Assembly: GCF_021300615.1 (NCBI RefSeq)
Contig: NZ_JAJTMY010000004.1
Span: 62,001-126,000, forward strand
Length of the DNA: 64,000 nucleotides
Reading direction: 5' to 3'
Source: Helicobacter anatolicus
GTDB lineage: Bacteria > Campylobacterota > Campylobacteria > Campylobacterales > Helicobacteraceae
Part shown: positions 55,903 to 64,000 of the stretch, piece after piece
Position numbering within the stretch: the stretch's first letter is position 1
Layout of the letters: every line of letters starts with the position of its first letter
Notes under the pieces: generated by a model
What the model was told of the DNA's origin: nothing
Seen by the model: only the letters and a program-made list of their open reading frames with translations
The model's database searches: none
Translations under genes and position numbers: made by a program

Positions 55903-56441
55903 TATTGCCACCTTTTATACAAGGAATGAGAAATATTTAAAGAATCAAACCATTTACCAATTAAAAATTTTTCCATATCTTCTAGAGTTTTAGCACCAGA
56001 ATAATACCCCAAAACAGGCGGTGCTATGATTGCTCCATGTAAAAAAAGTTTATGCATATTTTCTAATGCAATTGCTGAAAAAGGCATTTCTCTTGGTGCC
56101 AACAATAAAGTCTTGCGCTCTTTTAGCATGACACTAGCACTCCGCGTAATCAAATCATCACAAATCCCATAAGCAATTTTTGCGAGTTTATTCATTGAGG
56201 TAGGAATAATTGCCATTTTATCAACCCCAAAACTTCCTGAGGCAATACAAGCACCAATATCTCTAGAATCCAAAATTTGTACATTTTCTCCAGGATTAAA
56301 ATTTAACCCCTCTTTTTTAATCACCTCTTTTGCCCCTTGACTTAATACCAAAAAAATCTCAAAATCACTAGGTAGATAATTTAAAAACTTAATTCCAAGT
56401 TCTATACTACTAGCCCCACTAATTCCAAGTACAAATTTCAC
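55902..56441 (-). CDS. ubiX: Flavin prenyltransferase UbiX
   Basis: A 179-residue flavoprotein making prenyl-FMN, the cofactor of UbiD-type decarboxylases. [40 protein letters not shown] and [10 protein letters not shown] are typical. In an organism using the futalosine pathway its partner is probably a menaquinone-pathway or other UbiD-like decarboxylase. The start is GTG overlapping the flgA stop (GTGA). Confidence 0.93.
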   Translation of the reverse strand: MKFVLGISGASSIELGIKFLNYLPSDFEIFLVLSQGAKEVIKKEGLNFNPGENVQILDSRDIGACIASGSFGVDKMAIIPTSMNKLAKIAYGICDDLITRSASVMLKERKTLLLAPREMPFSAIALENMHKLFLHGAIIAPPVLGYYSGAKTLEDMEKFLIGKWFDSLNISHSLYKRWQ

Positions 56442-57112
56442 AACACTTCTCCCATATTGTTTGTAAGAATCCTCACACGCAAAACTTTTTTTGTCTCAGG
56501 ATTTAATGCCTCTATAATGGCATTTTTTGCACCATCTTCCTTTGCAATAAGCGTTAATTGTATTTGCATATTCCCTTCTTTATAAACTGCCAAAAAAGTA
56601 TCATTTTTACGAATAAGAATTTTAGATTCTATAAGATTTTGAGTAATAAGTGTTTCTTTGGGGATAAAAATTTTTGCACCAACATGATTGACATCTTTTG
56701 GATTAATTATAGGAGAAAGAATCCTAGAAAGCTCTATAGGTTTTAATCGGATATTTTCCGTGCTAATATCTTGAGATTTTTTAATTTCATTTTTGGCAAA
56801 AATAGCCTTTAGTGTTGCATCTATATAATATTCTACAAAATGTGCATATTCTTTATTTTTATAAAGAAAAATAATCTTTATTTTTCCTTGTGCAAGAAAA
56901 TCCTTAGAATCTAAAACAACTTTTTTAATCTGCACCTCATTAATCTGACTAGATTGACTAAGTCCTAAAGTAATAGCATGAATTTCTATTTTATGATTTT
57001 TATAAAAAACTTCATATTCTTTTTTAATTTTATTTTTAAGCATCTCTATATTGTCTGCTACTAAAAAAGCAATACTAAAAAAAAAGCAATAAAAAATCTT
57101 TTGCACTCTCAC
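56438..57112 (-). CDS. flgA: Flagellar P-ring assembly chaperone FlgA
   Basis: A 224-residue secreted protein with a signal peptide (to about residue 19). The C-terminal SAF domain holds DISTENIRLKPIELSRI, GAKIFIPKETLI and RKNDTFLAVYKEGNMQI, as in FlgA. It helps assemble the P-ring in the periplasm. It starts with GTG overlapping the uvrD stop (GTGA), the same order as H. pylori HP1478-HP1477. Confidence 0.88.
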   Translation of the reverse strand: MRVQKIFYCFFFSIAFLVADNIEMLKNKIKKEYEVFYKNHKIEIHAITLGLSQSSQINEVQIKKVVLDSKDFLAQGKIKIIFLYKNKEYAHFVEYYIDATLKAIFAKNEIKKSQDISTENIRLKPIELSRILSPIINPKDVNHVGAKIFIPKETLITQNLIESKILIRKNDTFLAVYKEGNMQIQLTLIAKEDGAKNAIIEALNPETKKVLRVRILTNNMGEVL

Positions 57113-59133
57113 GCCTTTTCTACAAAACCTGATTTAATACGCCGTATCAAGCCACCAAAACTAATTGTCAAAAACATGTCTTGACCTATTTTCTCTACCT
57201 TTTGCACAATCCCCAAACCAAAAACCCTATGTATAACTGCATCATTTTTTACAAACCCACCTGTTTGTATGTCAAGATTTTTACCCTGTAAAATCTGAGC
57301 TTCTTGCAAAAATCTTGAACTTTTCAAAGGACCTGTATGGTGCAACCTAGAATTTGCATGACTTGTATATAGCTTCTTTTTAGCACGCGTAAAAGCCACA
57401 TAAGCCAACCTTCTTTCTTCTTCTAAATCTGTATCTTTTTTTTCATGAGGAAAAATTTTTTCCTCCATACCAATCACAAAAACATAATCAAACTCAAGGC
57501 CCTTAGAAGTATGAATGCTCATACATTTTACACTACCTTCTTGTGTATCATCTAGGCTTGAAGACAAAGCAATATTATTAAAAAAATCAATTATCGTAGA
57601 ATCTATATTTTCTTCAAAATATTCCTTAATTGTTTGCAAAAGTTCTTTTATGTTTGCCATACGATCTATATGATCATATTCTGCCTCATAAGCTTGTAAA
57701 ATATTAATATGATTTAATAATGCTTCTGCCATCTTATAAGGCCTATCTCTATCTTCACGCAATACTTCTAAAAGTGCGAAAAACTCACGCAATGTCGCAA
57801 GAACCTTTGAAGATAAGACATTATCATATTCTCCTTGCAAAAAACACTCCACCACGCTTATTTTTTTTTCTCTAGCTAAAGAAAATATTTTTTCTTGCGT
57901 CTTTTCACCGATTCCACGTTTTGGTTGATTAATAATGCGCTCAAGCGAGAAATCATCATGCTTATTGCTTAAGTATCGTAGATATGCCAATATATCTTTA
58001 ATTTCTGCTCTTTCATAAAAACGCATTGTTCCCACCAACATATGCGGCACTTTCAATCTGTTTAAATTTTCCTCCAACCCTTTTGACATTGCATTCAACC
58101 TAAACAATACCGCAATATCATCTGCCCTAACACCCTTATGCAATAAATTTTGTATTTCTTGTGCTATACCAAAAGCCTCTGCCTTAGAATCTTCAAAACT
58201 TAAATTTTTTATTGCCTCTCCACTTCCCTTTATGCTTCTTAATGTCTTTCCAATTCTCTGAGTATTATACGCAATCATTAAATTTGCTGCATTTAAAATT
58301 TCTTCCGTAGAGCGATAGTTTTCTTCCAATTTTATAGTTTTAACATCCTTAAAATGCTTATTAAATTGCAAAATATTCTGAATATCTGCACCACGCCAAC
58401 CATAAATACTTTGATCATCATCTCCCACAACACAAAGGTTTTCATGAGAAAAACAAAGCTTTCGCAACAGTTGAAATTGTAGATAATTTGTATCCTGATA
58501 TTCATCTACCATAATATAAGAATAAGTTTGCGAGATTCTTGCAGCAAGTGCATCATTTGTACTTAAAATATTAAAAGGCAAAAGCAATAAATCATCAAAA
58601 TCTACTAAATTGTGATCTAGTAATTCTTGTTGGTATGCGTAAAAAAACTCCTCTAAATATTCTTTTTCTTCACCTAGAGATCCAAGTAAACTATTTTTTA
58701 TATAAGAAATTTCCGAACTAATTTCTCTTGTAGTCAAGTCTATATTTTTTACTTTTTTTTCAATCTTGCTAAGAATCTTATTTTTGTCCTTATCATCAAT
58801 TACAGAAAAATCATTTTTGCGCCCTAAGTATGTAATATAAAACTTCAAAAACATTAGTCCAAAACGATGAAAAGTAGCCAAAATAGGAATGCTACTTTGA
58901 GAACCAATAAGACTTAATGCTCTTTGGCGCATCTCCATACTTGCTTTATTTGTAAAAGTTAATGTCAAGGTATTTTGCGCAGGTATCCCAATCTCATCGA
59001 TCAAATATGCCAATCGCGTTGTTAAAGTTTTTGTCTTTCCACTTCCTGCACCAGCTAACACCAGCAAAGGCCCATCAACATGCATAGCTGCAGATTTTTG
59101 TGCAGCATTTAGACCCCTTAGGATATCACTCAT
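57109..59133 (-). CDS. uvrD: DNA helicase UvrD/Rep family
   Basis: A 674-residue superfamily 1A helicase. It has the Q motif LNAAQKSA, Walker A AGAGSGKTKTL, Walker B VDEYQDTNYLQ, GDDDQSIYGWRGA, LEENYRS and VAFTRAKKKLY. A C-terminal Tudor-like segment ends the protein (VFGLGIVQKVEK). It acts in nucleotide-excision and mismatch-type repair or in limiting recombination. The ATG overlaps the TPR gene stop (ATGA). Confidence 0.95.
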   Translation of the reverse strand: MSDILRGLNAAQKSAAMHVDGPLLVLAGAGSGKTKTLTTRLAYLIDEIGIPAQNTLTLTFTNKASMEMRQRALSLIGSQSSIPILATFHRFGLMFLKFYITYLGRKNDFSVIDDKDKNKILSKIEKKVKNIDLTTREISSEISYIKNSLLGSLGEEKEYLEEFFYAYQQELLDHNLVDFDDLLLLPFNILSTNDALAARISQTYSYIMVDEYQDTNYLQFQLLRKLCFSHENLCVVGDDDQSIYGWRGADIQNILQFNKHFKDVKTIKLEENYRSTEEILNAANLMIAYNTQRIGKTLRSIKGSGEAIKNLSFEDSKAEAFGIAQEIQNLLHKGVRADDIAVLFRLNAMSKGLEENLNRLKVPHMLVGTMRFYERAEIKDILAYLRYLSNKHDDFSLERIINQPKRGIGEKTQEKIFSLAREKKISVVECFLQGEYDNVLSSKVLATLREFFALLEVLREDRDRPYKMAEALLNHINILQAYEAEYDHIDRMANIKELLQTIKEYFEENIDSTIIDFFNNIALSSSLDDTQEGSVKCMSIHTSKGLEFDYVFVIGMEEKIFPHEKKDTDLEEERRLAYVAFTRAKKKLYTSHANSRLHHTGPLKSSRFLQEAQILQGKNLDIQTGGFVKNDAVIHRVFGLGIVQKVEKIGQDMFLTISFGGLIRRIKSGFVEKA

Positions 59134-61547
59134 TTCTTATACCTTTTAGAATCTAAAATTTTTTGTGTATCAATTTCAAAATCAAAAAATTGAGGTTCAA
59201 AAAATTTTCCAGAAAGCATATTATAATACCCTGTTGCTGTGCGAAAATTTCCTCTTTGCTGATATAGCATTCCCAAAGCCATTCTTGCTTCAAATTCTGA
59301 TTCTGCTTCCATTTTTGAAAGTTGTAATAAAAGTGTTGCGTTATCTTTATCTTGAAGTCCCATTGCAGCAACAGCAGCCAAAAACTGTGTATGAGAATCA
59401 TCTTCTTTTAATTTTTCTATCAAAACCTTATAGATATCATAAGCCTGTTCAAATTTATGTTGGTAAATATTTACCAATGCCAAAGCCTGCAAAATCCCAT
59501 TTGTATCCTCAAGGGTCTCAGTAAGTTTTTTACGTAGCGTTTCTTCTTGATTCTGCAAAGATCCTGTAATAAAACCAATATGTGCATAAAGCTCTCTTGC
59601 CAAAGCTGGACCGTAAAAAATACTATCAAAATTATTTACTTTTTGCACAAGAAGGTTATGCAAGCCCAAAGCAATTTGCTTAAAACTTGTCTTTAAATCC
59701 CTAGCGACCATATAAAAAATATCTGCAATAAAGTCATTAGGATTCATATCTTTTAACGCCATAAAAGAATCTTCTAAGGCTTTTTGGTTTTTAGAACGCA
59801 TTGCGTATGCAGCCTTTAAGGCATAATAAATTGATTTTTTATTTTTTACTTGATCAATCCACAACATTTCATCTGCGACATTATTATTCAAATAACCTAA
59901 AAATGCAAGCAAAAACTTCCTATGCTCTGGATTTTGAATTACCAAATCTTCAAAATTTTTAGTGATATCATTTTGAATTCTCTTAGTATTTTTATCCAAA
60001 AAATATGATGCAATAATTGCATACATTGCAGAATCTATTTCTTGTGTATTAAGATAGTATGCTTTTATAAAATGTTTATAAGCCTGTGTATAATTTTCCA
60101 TCTGTGCATAAAGCAACCCTGCGTTATAGTGTAAAATAGAGTGATTTGGATTTTGATCTAGCATTGTTTTTAAAATTTCCAATGCCTTACGCACTTTTTT
60201 CTGATTGACATAAACCAATGCCTCTGCAATATTTTTATCAATTTTTGCAATCGTCTGACCTTCTATCACTTTTTCTTCAGAAGCCAAAATATTTCCTGAT
60301 AATAACATTCCACCTTGATGTAACGCCCCCAAAGCATCTTGAATATTAAACACCTTAAAAGGGGCATAATAAAATAAAATTTTATACGCCATTACATCTT
60401 GTGTATCCAAAATATGCTTAACAAAAAGTTCTTGTGCAAGATTAATATCAAAAATTTTTGGATGCAGTACTACTTTGATAGGATAGGACTTCAACACCTT
60501 TTCTTGTTCATTTTTATCTGCAAATTGCTCCAAAATTTTAGCGGCATTAAAAAAATCTTTCATTTTAAGATATACGATTTGTAACGCCAATTTTGCATCA
60601 CGATCCTCAGGATACTTATAAATATACTGTGAGAGATATTGTTTTGCTCTATCATAATCCCCAATTTTTGCATAAAGCAACCCCAGGGTTTTGTAATCTT
60701 TTTGAGACTTCTTCTCCAAAATATCAATAGCATTTTCATAATTATTAAAAATCAAATAAGTTTTTACTAATAAGGTATCGCTAAATTGTACATATGCATC
60801 AGAGCTTGGATTTTTAAGTGCCGAAAAAGTGGCAAAATAATTTTGATTATAAAATTGTATAAGAGCATAAAGATAGCTATAAAATGCTTCACTATTTTCC
60901 TGCGACAATTCTTTGGCTGCTAAATTTAAATAATATTTATAAGAATCTTGATCGCCAAGATATTTTGCACTCATTGCTGCATTAAAGGCATTTAAGCTTA
61001 TATCATCACCTGAACTAATAGCTTGCTTAAATGATTCTAATGCCATTGCATATTCTTTTTGCCTAAGTCTTACAACTCCCAAATTATAACTTGCTAAGGA
61101 TTGTGAAAAATTTGCAATTTTATTATAAACATTTAATGCTTCTAAAACATTACCATTACTATAAAGCATATGTGCCTTTTGGATAAGGCCATTTAATTCT
61201 TTATTATTAATAGGATTCGCGAGTGCATTAAGTTTTGGCAAAGATTGTAGCACCTCACTAGGAATCTCTTCATCTAAATCTTGTTTTTTTTCCAATACAG
61301 CAATTCTTTCACTTGACTCTTGAATTTCTTTTCCATGTGTTTTTTTATGAGAAATTGCCCATAAAACTATCAAGGCCAATAAGGACAAAAAAACCCCACT
61401 AATAATTCCTAAAAATATTGCCTTTTGTTTTGTGCCAAAGCCTCGGAATTTTTTGATTAATGCTTTAATATCAATCTTAAAAATTCTAGAAAACTTACTT
61501 TCTTCACTCTCCTCAAGGGAATTTACTTCTAATTTTTTTTTCGCCAT
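59130..61547 (-). CDS. Large membrane-anchored TPR protein (HP1479-type)
   Basis: An 805-residue protein with a cytosolic N-terminus of about 45 residues, one transmembrane helix (about 46-66) and a long periplasmic part made of tetratricopeptide units (for example SLASYNLGVVRLRQKEYAMA, ILHYNAGLLYAQMENYTQAY). A homologue sits between serS and uvrD in H. pylori. Several Helicobacter proteins of this build are tied to flagella or envelope complexes, but I see no direct evidence of the partner. It is 8 bases downstream of serS. Confidence 0.85.
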   Translation of the reverse strand: MAKKKLEVNSLEESEESKFSRIFKIDIKALIKKFRGFGTKQKAIFLGIISGVFLSLLALIVLWAISHKKTHGKEIQESSERIAVLEKKQDLDEEIPSEVLQSLPKLNALANPINNKELNGLIQKAHMLYSNGNVLEALNVYNKIANFSQSLASYNLGVVRLRQKEYAMALESFKQAISSGDDISLNAFNAAMSAKYLGDQDSYKYYLNLAAKELSQENSEAFYSYLYALIQFYNQNYFATFSALKNPSSDAYVQFSDTLLVKTYLIFNNYENAIDILEKKSQKDYKTLGLLYAKIGDYDRAKQYLSQYIYKYPEDRDAKLALQIVYLKMKDFFNAAKILEQFADKNEQEKVLKSYPIKVVLHPKIFDINLAQELFVKHILDTQDVMAYKILFYYAPFKVFNIQDALGALHQGGMLLSGNILASEEKVIEGQTIAKIDKNIAEALVYVNQKKVRKALEILKTMLDQNPNHSILHYNAGLLYAQMENYTQAYKHFIKAYYLNTQEIDSAMYAIIASYFLDKNTKRIQNDITKNFEDLVIQNPEHRKFLLAFLGYLNNNVADEMLWIDQVKNKKSIYYALKAAYAMRSKNQKALEDSFMALKDMNPNDFIADIFYMVARDLKTSFKQIALGLHNLLVQKVNNFDSIFYGPALARELYAHIGFITGSLQNQEETLRKKLTETLEDTNGILQALALVNIYQHKFEQAYDIYKVLIEKLKEDDSHTQFLAAVAAMGLQDKDNATLLLQLSKMEAESEFEARMALGMLYQQRGNFRTATGYYNMLSGKFFEPQFFDFEIDTQKILDSKRYKK

Positions 61548-61555
61548 TCTCTAAA

Positions 61556-62842
61556 TCACAAATAAGATTTCAAAGCTTCAGGTATCTCAATACTTCCATC
61601 TTCTTTTTGATAATTTTCCATAATTGCAATCAGTGTTCTGCCTACCGCCAAAGAAGAACCATTTAAAGTATGCACTAAAGCATTTTTCTTATCTTCTTTA
61701 TAGCGAATTTTTGCTCTTCTTGCTTGAAAATCTCTTGTATTAGAAACAGAACTAATTTCACGATAACAATTTTGTCCTGGTAACCACACTTCAATATCCA
61801 CGGTATTGCTCGCACTAAAACCTAAATCACCCCCACAAAGCTGTACCATACGATGAGGAAGCCCCAAAGCCTCCAAAATCCCACTAGCCGTATCAATCAT
61901 CTTTTGATGAATCTCATCACTTTGCTCTGGCTTAGTAATCGCTACAAGCTCTACTTTATCAAACTGATGCTGTCTAATCATTCCTCTTGTATCCCTTCCT
62001 GCACTTCCTGCTTCTTTTCTAAAACAAGGGGTTTGCGCGGTAAGTAAAATTGGCAAATCTTGCGCAGGGATAATTTCATCATGATAAAGATTTGTTAATG
62101 TAATCTCAGAAGTCGAAATCAAATAAAAATCTTGCTTTTTTACTTCTTCGCCAATAATCAAAGGGTCTGTGTTACCATCAATTTTAAACATATCTTCTTC
62201 AAATTTTGGAAGTTGTCCTGTTCCAAAAAGCATTTTTTCGTTAACAATAACTGGAGTTACCACCATTTCAAACCCTGCTTTTTGATTATAATCAAGCATA
62301 AAATTTATCAAAGCCCTGTTTAATCTTGCACCCATACCCCTTAACACGGAAAATCGACTTTTTGCAAGTTTTACTCCTCGCTCAAAATCAATCCAACCAT
62401 TTTCTTGTGCCAACTCCCAATGCTCCTTGGGCTTAAAGGCAAATTCTTTTGGTTTTAAAACTTTTTTTAACTCAATATTATCATTTTCATCATCACCCTT
62501 TGGAGTTTTTTCATCAGGAATATTAGGAATTCCAAAAAGTAAATTTTCTAAAATTTCTTCTTTTGCTTTAAGTTCTTGATTCAAAGTAGCAATTTCCTTT
62601 TTTAAACCATCAAGCTGAGATTTTAAAACCTCCAAAGCCTCCTTCCCCTCTTTTGCTTTTTCACCAAATAATTTAGATTGTTTATTTTGTTCTGCTTGCA
62701 AGGATTCTAAATTCTGTTTAGTTTTTTTATAATTTTGTGCCGCATCTTTTAATGTCAACAAAATATCGCCATCTACTTTTTTTATTTGTAATTTTTCACT
62801 CACACTATCAAAATTATTTAGCAAATTCTTTACATCAATCAT
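61556..62842 (-). CDS. serS: Seryl-tRNA synthetase
   Basis: A 428-residue class II synthetase. The N-terminal antiparallel coiled-coil arm (about 30-100) is followed by class II motifs: [43 protein letters not shown] (motif 2) and [20 protein letters not shown] (motif 3). It would also charge tRNA-Sec, the substrate of SelA. It is first of the long minus-strand run and divergent from glyQ; GGTATAAAT in the gap is a possible -10. Confidence 0.97.
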   Translation of the reverse strand: MIDVKNLLNNFDSVSEKLQIKKVDGDILLTLKDAAQNYKKTKQNLESLQAEQNKQSKLFGEKAKEGKEALEVLKSQLDGLKKEIATLNQELKAKEEILENLLFGIPNIPDEKTPKGDDENDNIELKKVLKPKEFAFKPKEHWELAQENGWIDFERGVKLAKSRFSVLRGMGARLNRALINFMLDYNQKAGFEMVVTPVIVNEKMLFGTGQLPKFEEDMFKIDGNTDPLIIGEEVKKQDFYLISTSEITLTNLYHDEIIPAQDLPILLTAQTPCFRKEAGSAGRDTRGMIRQHQFDKVELVAITKPEQSDEIHQKMIDTASGILEALGLPHRMVQLCGGDLGFSASNTVDIEVWLPGQNCYREISSVSNTRDFQARRAKIRYKEDKKNALVHTLNGSSLAVGRTLIAIMENYQKEDGSIEIPEALKSYL

Positions 62843-62927
62843 ACTTTCAAACCCCTAAAGCTTTATTTATACCAAAAATCTTAAATAATTCTAGCATAAA
62901 ACATTAGATATTCCTATTCTTTCATTT

Positions 62928-62936
62928 TGCTATAAT
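62928..62936 (+). promoter_or_regulatory. Extended -10 element for glyQ
   Basis: TGCTATAAT, a perfect extended -10, 33 bases before the glyQ ATG; AAAGGCA serves as ribosome site. Confidence 0.6.
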
Positions 62937-62969
62937 TAAACAAAATTATCACAAGATAAAGGCATTGTC

Positions 62970-63869
62970 ATGAAACCTACTTTTTCAAATCTTCTTTTAA
63001 AATTACAAGAATTTTGGAAAGAACAAGGATGTATTATTGTGCAACCTTATGATATCCCTGCTGGTGCAGGTACTTTTCATCCTGCGACGCTATTGCGTAG
63101 CCTAGATAGCAAGCCTTGGTCAGTTGCCTATGTAGCACCATCACGACGCCCAACAGATGGAAGATATGGAGAAAATCCAAATCGCCTAGGAAGCTACTAT
63201 CAATTTCAAGTTTTAATCAAACCTAGTCCTGATAATATTCAAGAGCTTTATTTAAAAAGTTTAGAACATCTTGGATTAAATCTCAAAAAACATGATATTC
63301 GTTTTGTAGAAGACAACTGGGAATCCCCAACTCTTGGTGCATGGGGACTTGGTTGGGAGGTATGGCTTGATGGTATGGAAGTTACACAATTTACCTATTT
63401 TCAGCAAGTAGGTGGAATTGCTTGCGATCCTGTAGCAATTGAAATCACCTATGGCGTAGAACGCCTAGCTACTTATATCCAACAAGTAGAATCTATTTTA
63501 GATATTGAATGGGGGGAAAATACTTGTAAAGAAAGTGTAAATTATGCAGATGTGCACTTAGAGAGTGAGTATCAATTTAGCAAATATCATTTTGAAGTTG
63601 CTGATACAAAAAGAATTTTAGAACTTTTTACACTTGTGCAAGATGAAGCAAAATCCTGTTTGGAAAAACACCTTCCCCTACCTGCATATGACTTCACTAT
63701 GCTAAGCTCACATTTTTTCAATATTCTTGATGCAAGGAAAGCAATTTCTGTTTCACAAAGACAGGAGTTTATCTTAAAAATTCGTGAACTTTCTAAAAAT
63801 TGCGCCCTACTATACAAAGAGCAAGAAAAACAAAGAGAGCAAAGACTGCAAAATATTAAACAAAGCTAA
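62970..63869 (+). CDS. glyQ: Glycyl-tRNA synthetase alpha subunit
   Basis: A 299-residue catalytic subunit of the alpha2-beta2 enzyme. The opening [18 protein letters not shown], then [30 protein letters not shown] and [10 protein letters not shown] are near-invariant. The beta subunit gene glyS is not in the window, consistent with its separation in Helicobacter. A G6 run occurs in the gene (around 63515) but the frame is intact. Confidence 0.97.
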   Translation: MKPTFSNLLLKLQEFWKEQGCIIVQPYDIPAGAGTFHPATLLRSLDSKPWSVAYVAPSRRPTDGRYGENPNRLGSYYQFQVLIKPSPDNIQELYLKSLEHLGLNLKKHDIRFVEDNWESPTLGAWGLGWEVWLDGMEVTQFTYFQQVGGIACDPVAIEITYGVERLATYIQQVESILDIEWGENTCKESVNYADVHLESEYQFSKYHFEVADTKRILELFTLVQDEAKSCLEKHLPLPAYDFTMLSSHFFNILDARKAISVSQRQEFILKIRELSKNCALLYKEQEKQREQRLQNIKQS

Positions 63870-63878
63870 ATAAAAATC

Positions 63879-64000
63879 ATGAAACAAATTATTTTTCTAC
63901 TCATAAGTTTATCCTTTGTCTTTGGAGGGGATCTAAATAGCGATATTAAAAAAGCTCGTGATTTTTACGAAAAAGGAGAATTTAAACAAGCAAAAAAATA
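63879..64000 (+). CDS. Secreted repeat protein, 5' end only
   Basis: The first 40 codons of a gene cut by the window edge. The signal peptide MKQIIFLLISLSFVFGG is followed by LNSDIKKARDFYEKGEFKQA, which looks like the first helix pair of a TPR or Sel1-like repeat, as in Helicobacter Hcp proteins. No clear ribosome site is seen 9 bases after glyQ. Family is tentative. Confidence 0.6.
   Translation, partial: MKQIIFLLISLSFVFGGDLNSDIKKARDFYEKGEFKQAKK

Noticed and set aside
1-64000. CRISPR arrays, insertion sequences, prophage, rRNA genes
   Set aside because: No spaced direct repeats, transposase or integrase, phage structural genes or rRNA segments were seen on either strand.

Overview
The window is chromosomal DNA from an AT-rich Campylobacterota bacterium, most probably a Helicobacter. 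The evidence is protein content and gene order. Blocks match what I recall of the H. pylori map: recR/truD/htpX/folE, bamA-mqnC-M16 protease-gatB, kdsB/dsbK, fdx-ppx-waaC-lpxL, the HP0268-miaB-DUF374-HP0271-3 block, cdsA-dxr, csd3-nudix-pgbA-glcD, and serS-TPR-uvrD-flgA-ubiX-coaD-tmk-comF. argB and an OpgB-like enzyme suggest a species other than H. pylori, but I cannot name it. There are no rRNA genes, insertion sequences, prophage or CRISPR arrays. It is mostly dense housekeeping DNA with very short gaps.

Layout. 1-450: 5' end of a TonB-dependent receptor (minus) behind a perfect Fur-box palindrome, divergent from cysS. 2.0-3.4 kb: tRNA-Val and dnaJ (minus). 3.5-8.1 kb: recR, cytochrome c, alr, truD, htpX, folE (plus). 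8.2-9.6 kb: OpgB-like phosphoglycerol transferase. 9.8-16.0 kb: operon bamA-mqnC-M16-gatB with a clear terminator. 16.2-17.6 kb: tyrA and a DinB-like gene. 17.7-19.0 kb: a decayed stretch with an LpoB-like lipoprotein pseudogene and a small outer-membrane-protein remnant. 19.0-20.2 kb: kdsB and an MsrQ-like membrane protein. 20.3-24.1 kb: dsbK-like, cvfB-like, feoB (plus). 24.1-27.7 kb: fdx-ppx/gppA-waaC-lpxL (minus). 27.8-30.9 kb: TPR protein, YkgJ-type zinc/iron protein, porin. 31.0-35.3 kb: HP0268-like, miaB, DUF374 acyltransferase and a three-gene set with PilM/PilN/PilO-like architecture. 35.4-39.5 kb: fliP-ppk-glmU. 39.7-47.7 kb: selA, argB, a 2-hydroxyacid dehydrogenase, cdsA-dxr and two tandem Hof-family outer membrane proteins. 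47.7-62.8 kb: a small membrane protein, then a nearly continuous minus-strand run from serS down to an MFS transporter. 63.0-64.0 kb: glyQ and the start of a secreted repeat protein.

The genes serve translation (cysS, serS, glyQ, gatB, miaB, truD, selA), envelope building (bamA, lpxL, waaC, kdsB, glmU, dxr, cdsA, csd3, alr), iron and redox (feoB, TonB receptor, ferredoxin, dsbK), menaquinone by the futalosine route (mqnC) and DNA repair (recR, mutY, uvrD). Many neighbours overlap by 1-4 bases, and several genes start with TTG or GTG, so translational coupling is common.

The best candidates for a second look are the PilMNO-like triad without other pilus genes in view, the decayed LpoB-like gene beside kdsB, the OpgB-like enzyme, the MsrQ-like protein lacking one expected histidine, and the operator-like palindrome upstream of the hydroxyacid dehydrogenase.
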